The position numbers were made by a program, and so were the translations under genes. This document shows, one piece after another, positions 11,351-13,555 of a stretch of DNA of 13,555 nucleotides (its first letter is position 1; every line of letters begins with the position of its first letter). This DNA is from JAJNBA01 sp035696925 (GTDB lineage: Bacteria > Actinomycetota > UBA4738 > HRBIN12), in the NCBI GenBank assembly GCA_035696925.1, contig DASSDW010000232.1:1-13555 (forward strand), in the 5' to 3' direction. The notes under the pieces are model-generated. The model worked only from the letters and a program-made list of their open reading frames with translations. It was not told where the DNA came from and made no database searches.

Positions 11351-13555
11351 CCACGACCAGGACGAAGGCGCGGTCGCCGGCGCCTCACGACGCCGACAGC
11401 CACGATCTCATCCGCGTGCAGGGCGCGCGCGCGAACAACCTCAAAGACGTCAGCATCGAGATCCCGAAGCGCCGGCTAACGGTGTTCACCGGCGTCTCGG
11501 GCTCGGGGAAGAGCTCGCTCGTGTTCGACACGATCGCCGCCGAGTCGCAGCGGATGATCAACGAGACCTACACCGCGTTCGTGCAGGCGTTCATGCCGAC
11601 GCTGGCGAGGCCGGAGGTCGACGTTCTGGAGGGCCTGACGACGGCGATCATCGTCGATCAGGAGCGGATGGGCTCCAACCCCCGCTCCACGGTCGGGACC
11701 GCCACCGACGCGAACGCGATGCTGCGCATCCTCTTCAGCAGGCTCGGGAAGCCGCACATCGGCTCGCCCAACGCGTACTCGTTCAACGTGCCCTCGGTGA
11801 GGGGCAGCGGCGCGATCACCGTCGAGCGCGGCGCCAGGACGAAGACCGAGAAGGCGACGTTCACGTTGCTGGGCGGCATGTGTCCGCGCTGCGAAGGCAA
11901 GGGCAACGTGACCGACATCGACCTGACCCAGCTCTACGACGAGAGCAAGTCGCTGGCCGAGGGGGCGATCACGATCCCCGGCTACACGGCGGACGGCTGG
12001 GCGGTGCGGATCTTCTCCGAATCGGGCTTCTTCGACCCCGACAAGCCGATCCGGAAGTACACCAAGAAGGAGCTCCACGATCTCCTCCACCGAGAGCCGA
12101 CGAAGGTGAAGGTCAGCAACATCAACCTGACCTACGAGGGGCTGATCCCGAAGGTCCAGAAGTCGATCCTGTCCAAGGACGTCGACGCGATGCAGCCGCA
12201 CATCCGCGCGTTCGTCGAGCGAGCGGTCACGTTCACGACCTGCCCGGAGTGCGGCGGCACTCGGCTCAGCGAGGGTGCCCGCTCGTCGAAGATCATGGGG
12301 AAGAGCATCGCCGACGTCTGCACGATGCAGGTCAGCGACGTGGCCGAGTGGGTCCGAGGCCTCGACGAGCCGTCGGTGGCCCCGCTGCTCACCGGGCTGC
12401 AGCACCTCCTCGATTCGTTCTCGGAGATCGGGCTCGGCTACCTCTCGCTCGACCGGCCGGCGGGCACCCTGTCCGGGGGGGAGGCGCAGCGCACCAAGAT
12501 GATCCGTCACCTCGGCTCGTCGCTCACCGACGTCACCTACGTCTTCGACGAACCCACGATCGGCCTGCACCCACACGACGTGCAACGGATGAACGACCTG
12601 TTGCTCCAGCTGCGCGACAAGGGCAACACGGTGCTCGTCGTGGAGCACGATCCGGAGGCGATCGCGATCGCGGACCACGTCGTGGACCTCGGCCCCGGAG
12701 CCGGGTCGGCGGGTGGCTCCGTCTGTTACGAGGGTGACGTCGAGGGGCTGCGGAGGAGCGACACCACGACCGGCCGCCATCTCGACGACCGCGCGAGCTT
12801 GAAGGGATCGCTGCGGTCGTCGTCCGGTGAGCTGGAGATCCGCGGCGCGGCGGACCACAACCTTCGAAGCGTCGACGTCGACATCCCGCTCGGTGTGCTC
12901 TGCGTGGTCACGGGCGTCGCCGGATCCGGCAAGAGCTCATTGATCCACGGCTCGGTCGCCGGCCGTGACGGCGTGGTGGTCATCGATCAAGGTGCGATCC
13001 GCGGCTCACGACGGAGCAATCCGGCGACGTACACCGGACTGCTCGACCCGATCCGCAAGGCGTTCGCCAAGGCCAACGGCGTGAAGCCCGCGCTGTTCAG
13101 CTCCAACTCCGAGGGCGCCTGCCCCACCTGCAACGGCGCCGGCGTGATCTACACCGAGCTCGGCTTCATGGATACGGTCGAATCGACCTGCGAGGAGTGC
13201 GAGGGGAAGCGGTTCCAGGCCTCGGTCCTCGAGTACACCCTGGGCGGTCGCAACATCGCGGAGGTGCTCGCGATGTCGGTGGTCGAGGCCGAGGGGTTCT
13301 TCGACGACGGCGAGCCTCGCACCCCGGCCGCCCACACGAGCCTCGAGCGGCTCGCCGACGTCGGGCTCGGCTACCTCTCGCTGGGCCAGCCGCTGACCAC
13401 GCTGTCCGGTGGCGAGCGGCAGCGGCTCAAGCTGGCCGCCCAGATGGGCGACAAGGGCGACGTCTACGTCCTCGACGAGCCGACGACCGGCCTCCACCTC
13501 GCCGACGTCGAGCAGCTGCTCGGCCTGCTCGACCGACTCGTCGAGTCCGGCCGAT
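11347..13555 (+). CDS. uvrA2: UvrA2-like excinuclease ABC ATPase (partial, right edge)
   Basis: The frame opens at the ATG overlapping the DUF1801 stop and runs off the right edge after 736 codons, so the C-terminus is missing. It is a tandem ABC ATPase of the UvrA family. First half: Walker A GVSGSGKSS (49-57), signature LSGGEAQR (375-382), Walker B YVFDEPTIGLHP. Second half: Walker A GVAGSGKSS (523-531), zinc finger C592-x2-C595-x19-C615-x2-C618, signature LSGGERQR (686-693), Walker B YVLDEPTTGLH. Only about 320 residues separate the first Walker A from the first signature, roughly 130 fewer than in housekeeping UvrA, which fits loss of the UvrB-binding domain. Such UvrA2/DrrC-type proteins are linked to tolerance of DNA-binding drugs. 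Cysteine pairs C179/C182 and C299/C302 remain in the first half. Confidence 0.92.
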   Translation, partial: MTTTRTKARSPAPHDADSHDLIRVQGARANNLKDVSIEIPKRRLTVFTGVSGSGKSSLVFDTIAAESQRMINETYTAFVQAFMPTLARPEVDVLEGLTTAIIVDQERMGSNPRSTVGTATDANAMLRILFSRLGKPHIGSPNAYSFNVPSVRGSGAITVERGARTKTEKATFTLLGGMCPRCEGKGNVTDIDLTQLYDESKSLAEGAITIPGYTADGWAVRIFSESGFFDPDKPIRKYTKKELHDLLHREPTKVKVSNINLTYEGLIPKVQKSILSKDVDAMQPHIRAFVERAVTFTTCPECGGTRLSEGARSSKIMGKSIADVCTMQVSDVAEWVRGLDEPSVAPLLTGLQHLLDSFSEIGLGYLSLDRPAGTLSGGEAQRTKMIRHLGSSLTDVTYVFDEPTIGLHPHDVQRMNDLLLQLRDKGNTVLVVEHDPEAIAIADHVVDLGPGAGSAGGSVCYEGDVEGLRRSDTTTGRHLDDRASLKGSLRSSSGELEIRGAADHNLRSVDVDIPLGVLCVVTGVAGSGKSSLIHGSVAGRDGVVVIDQGAIRGSRRSNPATYTGLLDPIRKAFAKANGVKPALFSSNSEGACPTCNGAGVIYTELGFMDTVESTCEECEGKRFQASVLEYTLGGRNIAEVLAMSVVEAEGFFDDGEPRTPAAHTSLERLADVGLGYLSLGQPLTTLSGGERQRLKLAAQMGDKGDVYVLDEPTTGLHLADVEQLLGLLDRLVESGR

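Overview
This is a high-G+C chromosomal fragment (third codon positions almost always G or C), best explained as coming from an actinobacterium (Actinomycetota), possibly an uncultured lineage. Supporting signs are the actinobacterial-type adenosine deaminase (NTDNRLMS motif), the short AraC-like regulator plus VOC pair, the DinB2-type polymerase with a leucine steric gate, many GTG starts, and repeated leaderless promoters in which a TANNNT -10 box lies 6-7 nt before the start codon. I cannot place it below phylum. No tRNA, rRNA, CRISPR array or insertion sequence is visible. Genes are very tightly packed and no gene-free stretch exceeds 100 bases.

Layout. 1-1043: the 5' end of a membrane or secreted protein (minus, runs off the left edge), a small two-helix membrane protein (218-490) and, convergent with a 3-nt gap, a DUF2269-like four-helix membrane protein (494-949, minus). 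1044-4670: a DinB/YfiT-like metalloenzyme, then a FEN-like 5'-3' nuclease, a Y-family polymerase of DinB2 type, and an abutting secreted FlgD-Ig-like protein. 4713-6271: adenosine deaminase overlapping a YbaK-like tRNA-editing protein. 6315-9431: the whole oxidative pentose phosphate branch, with gnd-pgl on the minus strand (4-bp overlap) divergent from zwf on the plus strand. 9509-13555: an apparent stress or resistance cassette with a MarA/SoxS-sized AraC-type regulator, two VOC (glyoxalase/bleomycin-resistance fold) proteins, a DUF1801 protein and a UvrA2-like dual ABC ATPase cut by the right edge.

Most interesting points. (1) The polymerase has Leu14 where most DinB proteins have an aromatic steric gate, and it is coupled to a 5' flap/ribonucleotide-type nuclease; together they look like a split, ribonucleotide-tolerant gap-repair unit. 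(2) A perfectly repeated 17-bp box lies 19 nt before the -10 element of both VOC genes; one copy is hidden inside the 3' end of the AraC-type coding sequence and the other is in noncoding DNA, which argues for a regulator operator. The second copy also carries along the first 14 nt of the first VOC gene, which looks like promoter capture by duplication. (3) The regulator-VOC-VOC-DUF1801-UvrA2 order suggests a coordinated response to a DNA-damaging or electrophilic compound. (4) A perfect 29-bp tandem duplication spans the zwf stop codon at the edge of that cassette.
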